Part shown: positions 37,602 through 47,053 of the stretch, piece after piece
How positions within the stretch are numbered: the stretch's first letter is position 1
How the letters are laid out: each line of letters begins with the position of its first letter
The notes under the pieces: generated by a model
Seen by the model: the letters and a program-made list of their open reading frames with translations, nothing else
Databases searched by the model: none
Told to the model about the DNA's origin: nothing
Translations under genes and position numbers: made by a program
Assembly (NCBI GenBank): GCA_031292625.1
Contig: JARLGU010000048.1
Span: 1-64,000 of the forward strand
Direction of reading: 5' to 3'
DNA length: 64,000 nt
Source of the DNA: Capsulimonadaceae bacterium
GTDB lineage: Bacteria; Armatimonadota; Armatimonadia; Armatimonadales; Capsulimonadaceae

Positions 37602-38501
37602 TTACAACACCCCGACGAACCGGATATTCAGCGTGTTGCCGCCGAAGTCGTTCTCCGTCTTGAGGTTCCAGTTGTACTGGGCCTGCACCGAAATACCGCC
37701 AAACTCGTAGCCAAGAATGGGACCGGCGCCGTAGGTTACCCGGATCGTCCCAGGAGTGTCCACGCCCTTGATGCGGTCTTCCTTAAGCTGGTTGGTCGAA
37801 TATGCGCCAATTCCCTTGGTGAACTTATTCTTCGTCTGCGTGATCGTATAATCGCCGGAGAATTGGTCGCCAGACTGGTAGTTGGTCGACGAATCCTTCA
37901 GGTTGTAATCATACTTGAAGTCGCCGCTAACATTCCAGCCGTTGTGAAGCCAGCTAAGCGCCACTCCAGGCTCGATCGTCCAGTAGCTGTTGCCCGATCC
38001 AGCGCCCTTGTAGTCCGCCGGATGCGCAGGCGACGTGCTCGGGTCGTTTGCCAAGGTCGAAAGCGAAGCCTTGAGATGCAGGTCGTTCGGCAAGGCCCAT
38101 GACAACATGCCCGGAACAATCACCGTGTTGTACGTTCCAACGTGGCCATTTCCGACGCCAGGCGCGGTGTTCGAGTACACGCTGGTGTAGTCAAACGGCT
38201 GTGCGACGGCGACAGCATAATCAGCGCCGCGAACCTTGAAGCCAGGGTTCCAAAGAACGATCGGGACGTCGACCATCAAGTCGAGTTTTGTCCCGGTCGA
38301 ATGGCCCTTGGCATCACAATAGCTCATCGAGGAAAAATACGAGTCGTTAACGAAGTAGACACCCTTTGGCGGAACGACGCCTGCCGCGAGGCCTTCATCC
38401 GATCCCCGAAGATGCGGGTTCCACAGTTCGTCAGCGAACACATTGCCGGCGCTCAGCGCAAGGACTGCGACCGTCAGCGTGGCCAATAAAATTCTTTTCA
38501 T
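37602..38501 (-). CDS. MetA-pathway-like outer-membrane protein (transporter family)
   Basis: 299 aa with a signal peptide (MKRILLATLTVAVLALSAGNVFAD). The mature protein is Gly/Tyr/Asn-rich with alternating beta strands ending in LNIRFVGVL, as in the 'phenol MetA-pathway' outer-membrane family, thought to pass hydrophobic compounds. The start is supported by GGGAGAGAG. It has its own strong terminator, so it is monocistronic. Its job here is unknown. Together with the DUF3034 protein it indicates an outer membrane. Confidence 0.75.
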   Translation of the reverse strand: MKRILLATLTVAVLALSAGNVFADELWNPHLRGSDEGLAAGVVPPKGVYFVNDSYFSSMSYCDAKGHSTGTKLDLMVDVPIVLWNPGFKVRGADYAVAVAQPFDYTSVYSNTAPGVGNGHVGTYNTVIVPGMLSWALPNDLHLKASLSTLANDPSTSPAHPADYKGAGSGNSYWTIEPGVALSWLHNGWNVSGDFKYDYNLKDSSTNYQSGDQFSGDYTITQTKNKFTKGIGAYSTNQLKEDRIKGVDTPGTIRVTYGAGPILGYEFGGISVQAQYNWNLKTENDFGGNTLNIRFVGVL

Positions 38502-38899
38502 CTGTTAACTCTCTCCCAGGTCTTTAATTTATTTTGGGAAGCAACAAAGCGTCTGCCCCACAATAGAGTCTTGGGCAACCTTTTGGTTGCTCCAAGGTCG
38601 CCGCATTCCGGCGTCCGGCGGCGACACGCCTCGCGACAAGCCTGAACGCATCTGATTTTAGCAGACAAGCACTGGCCGCTATCGCCATATCGGAAGCACA
38701 AGCAGCCAAACACAGGGTTAATACGCCGAATCGTGGATTTTTCGCAAACATCGGCAGAACGGGCGGAGCGAGAGGAACCTGTTAAAGAGCTGGCGAATGG
38801 ATGGTGCAACAAGGGGCTTTTACCGCGTCGCGCACAACGAAAGAAGCCTTTGCGTGCGATTGCGTCGTAAATTCCAGTTCTGAAGAGGTTTATTGCATA
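38502..38899. other. Intergenic region between MetA-like and GH95 genes
   Basis: No gene. A strong hairpin lies at 38570-38596 (CTTGGGCAACC and GGTTGCTCCAAG, 11 bp with one bulge, TTTT loop). It has no T-run, so it may be a mRNA leader structure or a dispersed repeat. The promoters of the two divergent genes must lie here but no strong pair was found. Confidence 0.45.
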
Positions 38900-41143
38900 A
38901 TGAACGAGACAGCGAACAAGCTATGGTACCGGCGGCCGGCCGCGCAGTGGCTGGAGGCGTTGCCGATTGGCAACGGTCGTCTGGCGGCCATGATCTACGG
39001 AGGTGCGCCAAAGGAGACGTTCCAGCTTAATGAAGGAACCATTTGGGCAGGCAAACCGCACAATTATGAGCACCCTGGGGCTCTCGACGCGCTGCCGGAA
39101 ATCCGCAGGCTTGTGTTCGCCCGCGAGTGGCAAAAGGCGCAGGACCTGGTTACCGAGCGTTTCTTAAGCCAGCCGGTGCGCCAGATGCCATACCAAAACG
39201 CTGGCTACCTCGATCTCGACTTCGGCGACAGCGATCCTATCACCGGCTACCGGCGTGAACTCGACATCGACGAAGCCGTCGCCCGAGTCTCCTATGCGGT
39301 AAACGGGATCCACTTCACGCGCGAGGCATTCGCAAGCAATCCGGACAGCGTAATTGTGGTGCGCCTGACCAGCGACGAGCCCGGCGCTCTCTCGTTCTCG
39401 GCAACACTGCGAAGCCCTCGCGGACCAGCGTGCGTCGCGACGCAAAAGGCGCTCGTTCTGAACGATCGAGCGGGACACATCGGGCAACAACCCGGCGCGA
39501 CCCGCTATCGCATTGAAACGCGCATCCTCGCGACGGGAGGCGCGACGACAGCTGGCGATGATAAGGTCTCCGTCAAAAACGCCGACGAAGCTATCCTCCT
39601 CCTGGCAATCGGCACGAGCTACGTCCGCTTCGACGACGCGGATGGCGACGAAAACGCGATCGCAACCCGTGCGCTCGACGCCGCCTCGGAAAAGTCGTTC
39701 GCCCAACTCAAAGCCGCGCACATCGCGGACTATCAGATATTATCCAGGCGATTCTCAATTACGCTCGGCGGATCGGAGGCCGCGGACCGTCCGACGGATG
39801 AACGCATTCAAACTCAGGCCGTCGACAAAGATCCTGCTCTTGCCGCGCTCTACTGCCAATACGGCCGCTACCTGCTGATTTCGTCGTCGCGAACAGGCGG
39901 TCTCCCGGCAACCCTGCAGGGCCTGTGGAACGACAGTCTTACGCCTCCCTGGGACTCCAAGTTCACCATCAATGTCAACACGGAGATGAACTACTGGCCC
40001 GCCGGTCCCGCCAACTTGATCGAGTGCTACGATCCGCTGCTTGCACACCTGGAGAGCATGGCGATCAGCGGCGCGCGCACGGCGAAAACCCACTACGGCG
40101 CAAACGGCTGGGTCGCGCACCACAACACGGACGCGTGGGCCGGCTCCGCGCCAGTCGACAGCGCCTTCCACGGCATGTGGCAAACGGGCGGAGCGTGGTT
40201 GTGCAAGTGCGTATGGGACCGCTACGTATATACGGGCGACGTCGATACGCTGCGCAAAAACTACCCGGTACTGCGCGGCGCGGCGCAGTTCTTCCTGGAC
40301 ACGCTCATAGAAGAACCCTCGCATGGATGGCTGGTCACCAATCCGTCGAATTCGCCGGAGAACGCCCACCATCCTGGCGTCAGCATCTGCGCGGGGCCGA
40401 CGATGGATATCCAGATCATTCGCGACCTGTTCCACAACTGCGCGGAAGCGGCCCGTCTCCTCGACACCGACGCTACCTTTCGCAACACGCTGATTTCAAC
40501 AGCGGCGAAGCTCCCGCCGATGCAGATCGGTAAAGAGGGACAACTCCAGGAATGGCTGGAAGACTGGGACGGTCAGGTTCCAGAGCCCCTCCACCGGCAT
40601 ACGTCGCACCTCTACGGCCTTCATCCCGGCCGCCAGATCACCCCAAAGCAGCCGGATCTGTTCGCGGGAGCGCGGCGAACGCTCGAGTTGCGCGGCGATG
40701 AAAGCACCGGCTGGTCGATGGCATGGCGGGTCAACCTTTGGGCCAGGCTGCGCGACGGCGATCACTCGCACAAGCTCTTATCCAGCCTGCTGACTCCGGC
40801 GCGCACCGCGCCGAACCTGTTCGACCTTCACCCGCCGTTCCAGATCGACGGCAACTTCGGCGGCGCGGCGGGCATTGTCGAGATGCTCATCCAAAGCCAC
40901 GACGGCCAGATCGAGCTGCTGCCTGCCCTCCCGGCGGCGTGGCCCGCCGGCGCGGTCAGCGGCGTGCTTGCGCGAGGCGGCTTCACGCTCTCGATCCGCT
41001 GGCAAGACGGCCGTCTCGCGGGTGGAACCATCGCGTCGCCTAAAGGCGGCGCTTGCCGTTTGTCCTACGACGACCGCGAGGTGAGCGTGATCCTCAATGC
41101 AGGCGAGGTCCGCCAGTTCGACGGCGCATTGACGTTCGGTTAG
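38900..41143 (+). CDS. Glycoside hydrolase family 95, alpha-L-fucosidase-like
   Basis: 747 aa, family length. The GH95 pattern is visible: NKLWYRRPAAQWLEALPIGNGRLAAMIYGG at the N-terminus, the (alpha/alpha)6 barrel with NTEMNYWPAGPANL and GWSMAWRVNLWARLRDGDHSHKL, and the C-terminal IDGNFGGAAGIVEMLIQSHDGQIELLPALP. The family removes alpha-1,2-linked L-fucose (or L-galactose) by an inverting mechanism. No signal peptide is seen, so it is probably cytosolic. GAGG lies about 13 bases upstream of the ATG. An SGNH hydrolase gene follows after 64 bp on the same strand and may strip acetyl groups from the same glycan. Confidence 0.93.
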   Translation: MNETANKLWYRRPAAQWLEALPIGNGRLAAMIYGGAPKETFQLNEGTIWAGKPHNYEHPGALDALPEIRRLVFAREWQKAQDLVTERFLSQPVRQMPYQNAGYLDLDFGDSDPITGYRRELDIDEAVARVSYAVNGIHFTREAFASNPDSVIVVRLTSDEPGALSFSATLRSPRGPACVATQKALVLNDRAGHIGQQPGATRYRIETRILATGGATTAGDDKVSVKNADEAILLLAIGTSYVRFDDADGDENAIATRALDAASEKSFAQLKAAHIADYQILSRRFSITLGGSEAADRPTDERIQTQAVDKDPALAALYCQYGRYLLISSSRTGGLPATLQGLWNDSLTPPWDSKFTINVNTEMNYWPAGPANLIECYDPLLAHLESMAISGARTAKTHYGANGWVAHHNTDAWAGSAPVDSAFHGMWQTGGAWLCKCVWDRYVYTGDVDTLRKNYPVLRGAAQFFLDTLIEEPSHGWLVTNPSNSPENAHHPGVSICAGPTMDIQIIRDLFHNCAEAARLLDTDATFRNTLISTAAKLPPMQIGKEGQLQEWLEDWDGQVPEPLHRHTSHLYGLHPGRQITPKQPDLFAGARRTLELRGDESTGWSMAWRVNLWARLRDGDHSHKLLSSLLTPARTAPNLFDLHPPFQIDGNFGGAAGIVEMLIQSHDGQIELLPALPAAWPAGAVSGVLARGGFTLSIRWQDGRLAGGTIASPKGGACRLSYDDREVSVILNAGEVRQFDGALTFG

Positions 41144-41207
41144 GTTCCGGGATACCACAATCCCAATTACAAACTCTCATTCAAAGCGACATGATAGGAA
41201 ACGAACA

Positions 41208-42407
41208 ATGATAATACATCTCTCCGGCGATACGCTGCGTAGTATCTGTCTCTTATGCTTTTCCGCAGTCCTTCTGTGCGCGAGCTTTGACGGCGCATTG
41301 AGCGACACAACCCCGCCAAGCGACGCGGCCTTCACGCGTTCCGTCGTCGATCCTGGCGACACGGGACGCCTTGGACGGGTGTTTGCCAGGGCGAACGCGG
41401 GCCAGCCGATCGTCGTCCTGTTCGTCGGCGGATCCATTACGGAGGGCGCGAAGGCGACAATCCCGGCAAACCGGTACGTGAACCGCGTCGGCGAGTGGTG
41501 GAAGGCCCGGTTCCCTAAGTCTCAAGTAACCGTCGTAAATGCTGGAATTGGCGCAACGGGCAGCGATTACGGCTGCTTCCGGTTTCAGCGCGACATCGCA
41601 GGAAAGAATCCGGATGTCGTGTTCGTCGATTTTGCCGTCAATGACAGCCAAAGCGCGACATCGCAGGCGACCTATGAGGGGATCATCCGGCAGCTTCTAT
41701 CGCTCCCCAAACAACCCGCAGTCGTCTCGCTTTTCATGATGCATCAAAGCGGCTCGAATAACCAGAAAGCGGAATCGGAGATCGGCAAGTATTACGGTCT
41801 GCCGATGCTCAGCTACCGCGACGCGATCTGGCCGGAAATCCAGTCGGGCATCGCGAAATACGAGGACTACCAGGCGGATCAGGTGCACCCCAACGACAAC
41901 GGACACGCGTATGTCGCCGCTCTCGTGGCGCACTATCTGGATTCCGTGACCGCATCCGCGAATGCGTCAAGCATCATAACGCCGCTCCCAGCGCCCTTGC
42001 ATTCAGACCTCTACCAGTACGCCAGTCTCTACGAAGCCAGGTCGATCCAGCCCGCCAAGAGCGACGGTTGGACTCTCTCGTCCGAGAACGGCGGGTTCTG
42101 GACAACCAGTCAACCGGGCAGCGTCTTCGAGTGCGTGGTCGAGGGGCAATCGGTGAGCGTCGTCACGTGGCGCATTAAGGGCGCGATGGGCCGAGCCAGC
42201 GCGCGCGTGGACGATCAGCCGGCCAAGATCATCGACGGCTGGTTCGACCAGACGTGGGGCGGTTACCGGCCGATCACGCTGCTCGCGGACGGCCTCGCTC
42301 CGGGCAAGCATACCGTCCACGTCGAGCTGCTCGATCAGAAGGACGAAGGCAGCACCGGTTACGAGTTCCGCATCCTCGCGATAGGAACGGCCGGCGTGGC
42401 GCATTAG
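41208..42407 (+). CDS. Secreted SGNH/GDSL hydrolase, acyl esterase-like
   Basis: 399 aa with an N-terminal signal segment (about residues 9-32). The SGNH blocks are complete: Ser in FVGGSITEG, Gly in GIGATGSDYG, Asn in VNDSQSATSQ and the Asp/His pair in DQVHPNDNGH. A C-terminal beta-rich domain of about 130 residues may bind carbohydrate. It follows the GH95 gene by 64 bp with AGGAAACG before the ATG, so it is probably cotranscribed and acts on acetylated glycan outside the cell. Confidence 0.88.
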   Translation: MIIHLSGDTLRSICLLCFSAVLLCASFDGALSDTTPPSDAAFTRSVVDPGDTGRLGRVFARANAGQPIVVLFVGGSITEGAKATIPANRYVNRVGEWWKARFPKSQVTVVNAGIGATGSDYGCFRFQRDIAGKNPDVVFVDFAVNDSQSATSQATYEGIIRQLLSLPKQPAVVSLFMMHQSGSNNQKAESEIGKYYGLPMLSYRDAIWPEIQSGIAKYEDYQADQVHPNDNGHAYVAALVAHYLDSVTASANASSIITPLPAPLHSDLYQYASLYEARSIQPAKSDGWTLSSENGGFWTTSQPGSVFECVVEGQSVSVVTWRIKGAMGRASARVDDQPAKIIDGWFDQTWGGYRPITLLADGLAPGKHTVHVELLDQKDEGSTGYEFRILAIGTAGVAH

Positions 42408-42449
42408 GGGCGCATGCAGGAAATGCCGTCGACCGAGCATTGTTGGCAA

Positions 42450-42482
42450 AGGGCAGTATGCGTAGCGACGCGATACTGCCCT
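42450..42482. terminator. Hairpin between convergent SGNH and glmS genes
   Basis: Perfect 10-bp arms, AGGGCAGTAT and ATACTGCCCT, with a 13-base loop that can extend the stem (GCG/CGC). No T-run. Placed between two convergent stops. Confidence 0.55.
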
Positions 42483-42504
42483 AGCCGCAAGCACGGATGC
42501 CACC

Positions 42505-44349
42505 CTACTCCACCGTAACGCTCTTGGCGAGGTTGCGGGGCTGGTCGATTTCGCGGCCCAGGTCGCTAGCGATGTAGTATGCGAGAAGCTGCAGCGGGAC
42601 GATCGCTAGGATCGGCATCAGCACGTCGTGGCGCGTCGACGGAACCGTCAGAACCGCATCCACGGAGCGCTCATCGAGGCCCTGGTCGTTCTCCTTGACC
42701 ACGGCAACCGCGATGCCCTCGCGCGCCTTGACTTCCTTGACGTTGGAAAGCATCTTGTCGTAGAGCGCGCTTTGAGTCGCAAGGCAGACGACCGTGACGC
42801 CGGGCTCTACGAGAGCGAGCGGGCCATGCTTCAGCTCCCCGGCGGGATAGGCCTCCGCGTGGATGTAGCTGATCTCCTTCATCTTGAGCGCACCTTCCAT
42901 CGAGACCGCGAAATCGAGGCCGCGGCCGAGGAAGAAGAAACAGCTCGACGTGTTGGACAAGCGCAGCGCGATCTTTTCGACCGCCTTTGTGTCCGCCAAA
43001 ACGCCAGCCATCTTGTCGGGGATCGCTAGAAGATCCTCAACGTACGACGCGACGATGTCCTTGGAGAGCTTGTTCTCCTGCTGGGCGATGTAGAGACCAA
43101 ACAAGTAAAGGCTGACGAGTTGGGTGACGTACGCCTTTGTGGACGCGACGCAGATCTCGGGGCCCGCATAGGTGTACAGCACCTCATCCGCCTCGCGAGC
43201 GATGCTCGAACCGACGACATTGACAATCGCCAGAGTGGTCGCGCCCTTCGCCTTGGCTTCACGCAACGCCGCGAGCGTATCGGCCGTTTCGCCGGACTGC
43301 GAGATAATGATCGCAAGCGTCTTGGAGTCGACGAGAGGATCGCTGTAGCGGAACTCGCTGGCAACCTGGACCTCGACCGGACGGCGAAGGAGGTGCTCGA
43401 AAAAGCTCTTGCCGACCATTCCGGCGTGGTACGCCGTGCCGCACGCAACAATGAAGATGCGGTTAAAATCGAGAAGCCGTGCCGGGCTCAGACGGAAGTC
43501 CGGGAAGACGATCTGCCCCTCGTCGGTCACGCGGCCCCGCAGCGTGTCGCGGATGGTCTTCGGCTGCTCGTGGATCTCCTTGAGCATGAAGTGCGGATAG
43601 CCGCCCTTCTCGGCCGTATGCACATCCCACGTCACCGCGAATTCCTTGCGGTCGATCGGACGAGATTCCAGGTCGGTGAGGATGACTCCGCCGGCGGTGA
43701 TCTTCGCAAAGTCGCCATCCTCCATGACAATAACGCGACGCGTGTGGCGCATGATCGCCGGGATATCGGACGCTAAAAAGTTTTCGCCGTCGCCAAGTCC
43801 AAGAATGAGCGGCGATGCGGTCTTCGCGGCGTAGATCGTGCCGGGCTCGTACTCGCTGACCACGCAGATCGCGTACGCTCCCGTCACTTTGCGCAGCGCC
43901 GAGCGAACCGCCTGCTCCATGTCGCCAAGTACACGGTACTCGCTCTCGATCAAATGGACCAGCACTTCGGTATCCGTATCGCTGGCGAACTTGTGTCCAT
44001 CGGCCAGGAGCTTTTCCTTGAGCTCCAGGTAGTTCTCAACGATGCCGTTGTGGATCAGCGCGATCTTGCCGTCGCAGTCCGTATGCGGATGTGCGTTTTG
44101 GTCGCTCGGGCGGCCATGCGTCGCCCAGCGCGTATGCGCGATCACCGTTCCGCTGGCGGTCGCCAGGTCGCCCAGCGCGCCGACGAGGTTGCCGAGCTTG
44201 CCTTCCTTTTTCAGTACGCGCACGCCGGCTGACGTTGCAACCGCAACTCCAGCCGAGTCGTAGCCTCGGTATTCGAGGCGCTTTAGATTGTCGAGAACAA
44301 GTCGAACGCTCTCTTTACGCGGGCCGACATAGCCGGCAATTCCACACAT
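42505..44349 (-). CDS. glmS: Glutamine-fructose-6-phosphate aminotransferase (isomerizing)
   Basis: 614 aa. It makes glucosamine-6-phosphate from fructose-6-phosphate and glutamine, feeding cell-wall and lipopolysaccharide synthesis. Cys2 (MCGIAGYVG) is the glutaminase nucleophile. The N-terminal half is the class II glutamine-amidotransferase domain and the C-terminal half holds two SIS sugar-isomerase domains (SQSGETADT, LGRGLDFAVSMEGALKMKEISYIHAE), ending in LAKSVTVE as expected. The 136 bp upstream contain no glmS-ribozyme pattern. It follows a CheY-like gene on the same strand. Confidence 0.97.
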   Translation of the reverse strand: MCGIAGYVGPRKESVRLVLDNLKRLEYRGYDSAGVAVATSAGVRVLKKEGKLGNLVGALGDLATASGTVIAHTRWATHGRPSDQNAHPHTDCDGKIALIHNGIVENYLELKEKLLADGHKFASDTDTEVLVHLIESEYRVLGDMEQAVRSALRKVTGAYAICVVSEYEPGTIYAAKTASPLILGLGDGENFLASDIPAIMRHTRRVIVMEDGDFAKITAGGVILTDLESRPIDRKEFAVTWDVHTAEKGGYPHFMLKEIHEQPKTIRDTLRGRVTDEGQIVFPDFRLSPARLLDFNRIFIVACGTAYHAGMVGKSFFEHLLRRPVEVQVASEFRYSDPLVDSKTLAIIISQSGETADTLAALREAKAKGATTLAIVNVVGSSIAREADEVLYTYAGPEICVASTKAYVTQLVSLYLFGLYIAQQENKLSKDIVASYVEDLLAIPDKMAGVLADTKAVEKIALRLSNTSSCFFFLGRGLDFAVSMEGALKMKEISYIHAEAYPAGELKHGPLALVEPGVTVVCLATQSALYDKMLSNVKEVKAREGIAVAVVKENDQGLDERSVDAVLTVPSTRHDVLMPILAIVPLQLLAYYIASDLGREIDQPRNLAKSVTVE

Positions 44350-44485
44350 CGATTCGGTTATTCCTTTCGAAAGAACTTGACGGTCGCCTGAGGAGCGCCA
44401 TTACGGAGCCGGAGTTACGACGCCCGAGACGCGATGAAACGACGCATCAGAAGCGTAAGCGCAGCCAACCGCCATTAAGGGACGC

Positions 44486-44869
44486 TTACTTGTCAGGCTG
44501 AAGATGCGAGAGATAATCGTTAACCACGTGTACGAGATGCTCTGGCGAGAACGGCTTCGTGATGTATTCGTCGACGCCCACTTCGAGGCCCTTCTTAACG
44601 TCATCGTCCTGGGCTTTTGCGGAAAGCATGATAATCGGCGTCGCGTTGATCTCCGCGTCCGCACGCACCCGGCGTGCAACTTCGTAGCCGTCAATTCGCG
44701 GCATCATAATATCGAGGAGGATAAGATCGGGCTTCTCGGCGCGAGCCTTGGCAAGCCCCTCTTCACCGTTGGTGGCGACCAGCATGGTGTGTCCTTGCTT
44801 GGCAAGGATGAACTCCATAAGTCGCACAAGAGTCGGTTCGTCGTCAACAACGAGGATGCGATAAGCCAT
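44486..44869 (-). CDS. Stand-alone response-regulator receiver (CheY-like)
   Basis: 127 aa, one receiver domain only. Acidic residues Asp9/Asp10, phospho-acceptor Asp53 (LLDIMMP), Ser83 and Lys105 (TKPF) are all in place, so it should be phosphorylatable. There is no output domain and no kinase gene nearby, so its partners are elsewhere. ATG 44869 is preferred to longer frames because the domain begins right there. It may share a transcript with glmS. Confidence 0.9.
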   Translation of the reverse strand: MAYRILVVDDEPTLVRLMEFILAKQGHTMLVATNGEEGLAKARAEKPDLILLDIMMPRIDGYEVARRVRADAEINATPIIMLSAKAQDDDVKKGLEVGVDEYITKPFSPEHLVHVVNDYLSHLQPDK

Positions 44870-45159
44870 AGGATGCGAAAAACCTTTCTCTCCTATTTTA
44901 CCGTATCCGTCCCTGAATTCGCGAACGAACCGGCACGGCGCAAATTGACCTCGAATAATCGCATGGCTTCGTCTCGATAAGCGGCTCATATCGAAAAACG
45001 CCGTACGCAAGGAGGGAGAGCGGGCGCGCGCGGCGTATTTTGCCTGAAGAGTTGCGCGCACACCGCCGAATCGCGCTACGGGCGGTCGTCGAGAAAACGC
45101 GCAACGAAGCCCTAAATCGCCCTGTTAGGAAAGATGCCGTTACGTACGGCTAAGATCTC

Positions 45160-46857
45160 ATGACAAAATTAACGCAGGTTGTCGAACTCGACGCGAGCGC
45201 CGCATCGCGCGCGGATGCCACGGAGCCCGTCCGGTCCGCTCTCCGATCACTACGCGGCGCAGGCCCAAAGAAACTTGTTTTTCCCAAAGGCCGCTACCAC
45301 TTCTGGTCCGATCGGGCAACCGAAGAGTACCTCTTCGTATCGAACAACGACCCAAGCCTCAAAGCTCTAGCATTTCCTCTGATTGGGTTCGATGACCTGG
45401 AAATCGACGGCCAAGGATCCGAGTTTATCTTTCATGGCTTCATTACGCCCTTCGCAATTTCGGCCAGCCACGATATCCGACTCCGCAACTTCAGCATCGA
45501 CTGGGAGAGAACGTTCCACAACGAAGCGCTGATAATGGACTCGAAACCCGCGCCGAAAGACGGACTAGCCTCAATCGACCTGGGGATCTCCAAGCAGTAC
45601 CCCTACCGGGTCGAGCACGAGCAGCTTCGCTTTACCGGCTACCACGACCATGAGCCGCTTGCGCCGGGACACGCGCTGTCGTTCGATCCCGTGCGCCGCG
45701 AGCCTTCTTGGCAAGCTCACGACGACTGGGCCGTTAAACAGTGGCACCACGCGGTCGAAATTGACCCCGGCATTGTGCGATTCACCGCGAAGTTCTCACA
45801 GCCCCCAAAAGCCGGCAATGTCGCCACGTTCAGCAACGCCGGACGATATTGCCCCGCCATCGTGCTTACCGGAAGCCAGGATATCGAGCTATCGGACATC
45901 GCAATCCATCATTGCGGCGGCATGGGCGTTATCGCCCAACTTACGCGCAACATACGCTTGACTCGCGTCAAAGTGACCCCGCCTCCCGGCAGCGATCGGG
46001 TGATCTCGGCGACCGCGGACGCGACGCACGTCGTCAACTGCGCCGGGCAGATCGAGTTCGACGAGTGCCGCTTCGAGAACCAGCTGGACGACCCCGGCAA
46101 CTTCCACGGAATCTACGCACGCGTCTCCCGCGTCACGTCGCCGTCGACCGTCGAGGTGGAACTGGTTCACGGCCAGCAGGTCGGCATCGAGATTACACAC
46201 CCAGGCGACGAAATCGAATTTGTGGGCAATAAGAACCTTCTGACATATGCGACCGCCAAAGTCGCCGCGTTCACGCGGATCAACAAGCGCTTCTTCGAAG
46301 TCGAGATCGAGGGGAATCTGCCTCCCGAGACCGCCAAAGGAGATGTCATTGCGTCGCTAACATGGGTCAGCAACGTCACGGTGCGCAACAGCCGGGTCGG
46401 CAACAACCGCGCGCGCGGCTTTCTTATCTCGACCGCCGGAAAGGTTCTCATCGAGAACAACGTCTTCCGCTCGCCGGGCGCCGCGATCCTGATCGCGGGC
46501 GATGCCAACTACTGGTTCGAGTCGGGCAAGGTTCGCGACATCACGGTGCGCGGGAACACGTTCGACAATTGCCTCTACAGCGTTTGGGGCCGCGCGGTGA
46601 TCGACATCGTTCCGGAGATCGAGCCAAAGAACCGCGAAGGCGCGCTCTACCACCAAAATATCAGGATCGAAAACAACAAGTTCATCCTGGCGGACGCCCG
46701 CGTCATGAACGCCCATTGCGTCGACGGCCTCGTGTTCAAGAACAATACGATTGAATGGGGATCGGACTACCCGCTAGGTCCCGGCAAGGAAGCGTTCCAC
46801 GTCGAAGCCTGCGCAAACGTCGAAATCGAGGGTGATACGCTTCCGCCGAGGGATTGA
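45160..46857 (+). CDS. GH110-like alpha-1,3-galactosidase (right-handed beta-helix)
   Basis: 565 aa. The opening FPKGRYHFWSDRATEEYLFVSNNDP and LEIDGQGSEFIFHGFITPF match the start of family GH110 enzymes, which release alpha-1,3-linked galactose. The rest shows repeated beta-helix turns (VTVRNSRVGNNRARGFLIST, ITVRGNTFDNCLYSV). No signal peptide is present, whereas characterised GH110 enzymes are usually exported; this would put it in the cytosol. It may instead be an uncharacterised relative. It stands alone on the strand, converging on the 1,124-residue gene. Confidence 0.78.
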   Translation: MTKLTQVVELDASAASRADATEPVRSALRSLRGAGPKKLVFPKGRYHFWSDRATEEYLFVSNNDPSLKALAFPLIGFDDLEIDGQGSEFIFHGFITPFAISASHDIRLRNFSIDWERTFHNEALIMDSKPAPKDGLASIDLGISKQYPYRVEHEQLRFTGYHDHEPLAPGHALSFDPVRREPSWQAHDDWAVKQWHHAVEIDPGIVRFTAKFSQPPKAGNVATFSNAGRYCPAIVLTGSQDIELSDIAIHHCGGMGVIAQLTRNIRLTRVKVTPPPGSDRVISATADATHVVNCAGQIEFDECRFENQLDDPGNFHGIYARVSRVTSPSTVEVELVHGQQVGIEITHPGDEIEFVGNKNLLTYATAKVAAFTRINKRFFEVEIEGNLPPETAKGDVIASLTWVSNVTVRNSRVGNNRARGFLISTAGKVLIENNVFRSPGAAILIAGDANYWFESGKVRDITVRGNTFDNCLYSVWGRAVIDIVPEIEPKNREGALYHQNIRIENNKFILADARVMNAHCVDGLVFKNNTIEWGSDYPLGPGKEAFHVEACANVEIEGDTLPPRD

Positions 46858-47053
46858 GAAGACGAGCAATATGGGTGCGGAAGATTGCCTTTAGAGAAAC
46901 TTGGGCGTTCATAGAAGCGATCTTTCCACCAAACGCAAGATCATGAGCTCGTCGAACGGGAGCGTGGTCGAAGAGCCAAAACGGAAGGAACTCGGAGTTC
47001 GATCCGCCAAGCGCTGTCCCGTTTACGCTCCTCCGCGGCACGCCGCCCACGCG

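Noticed and set aside
44350-44485. glmS ribozyme upstream of glmS
   Set aside because: The 136 bases lack the conserved cleavage-site and core motifs of the ribozyme.
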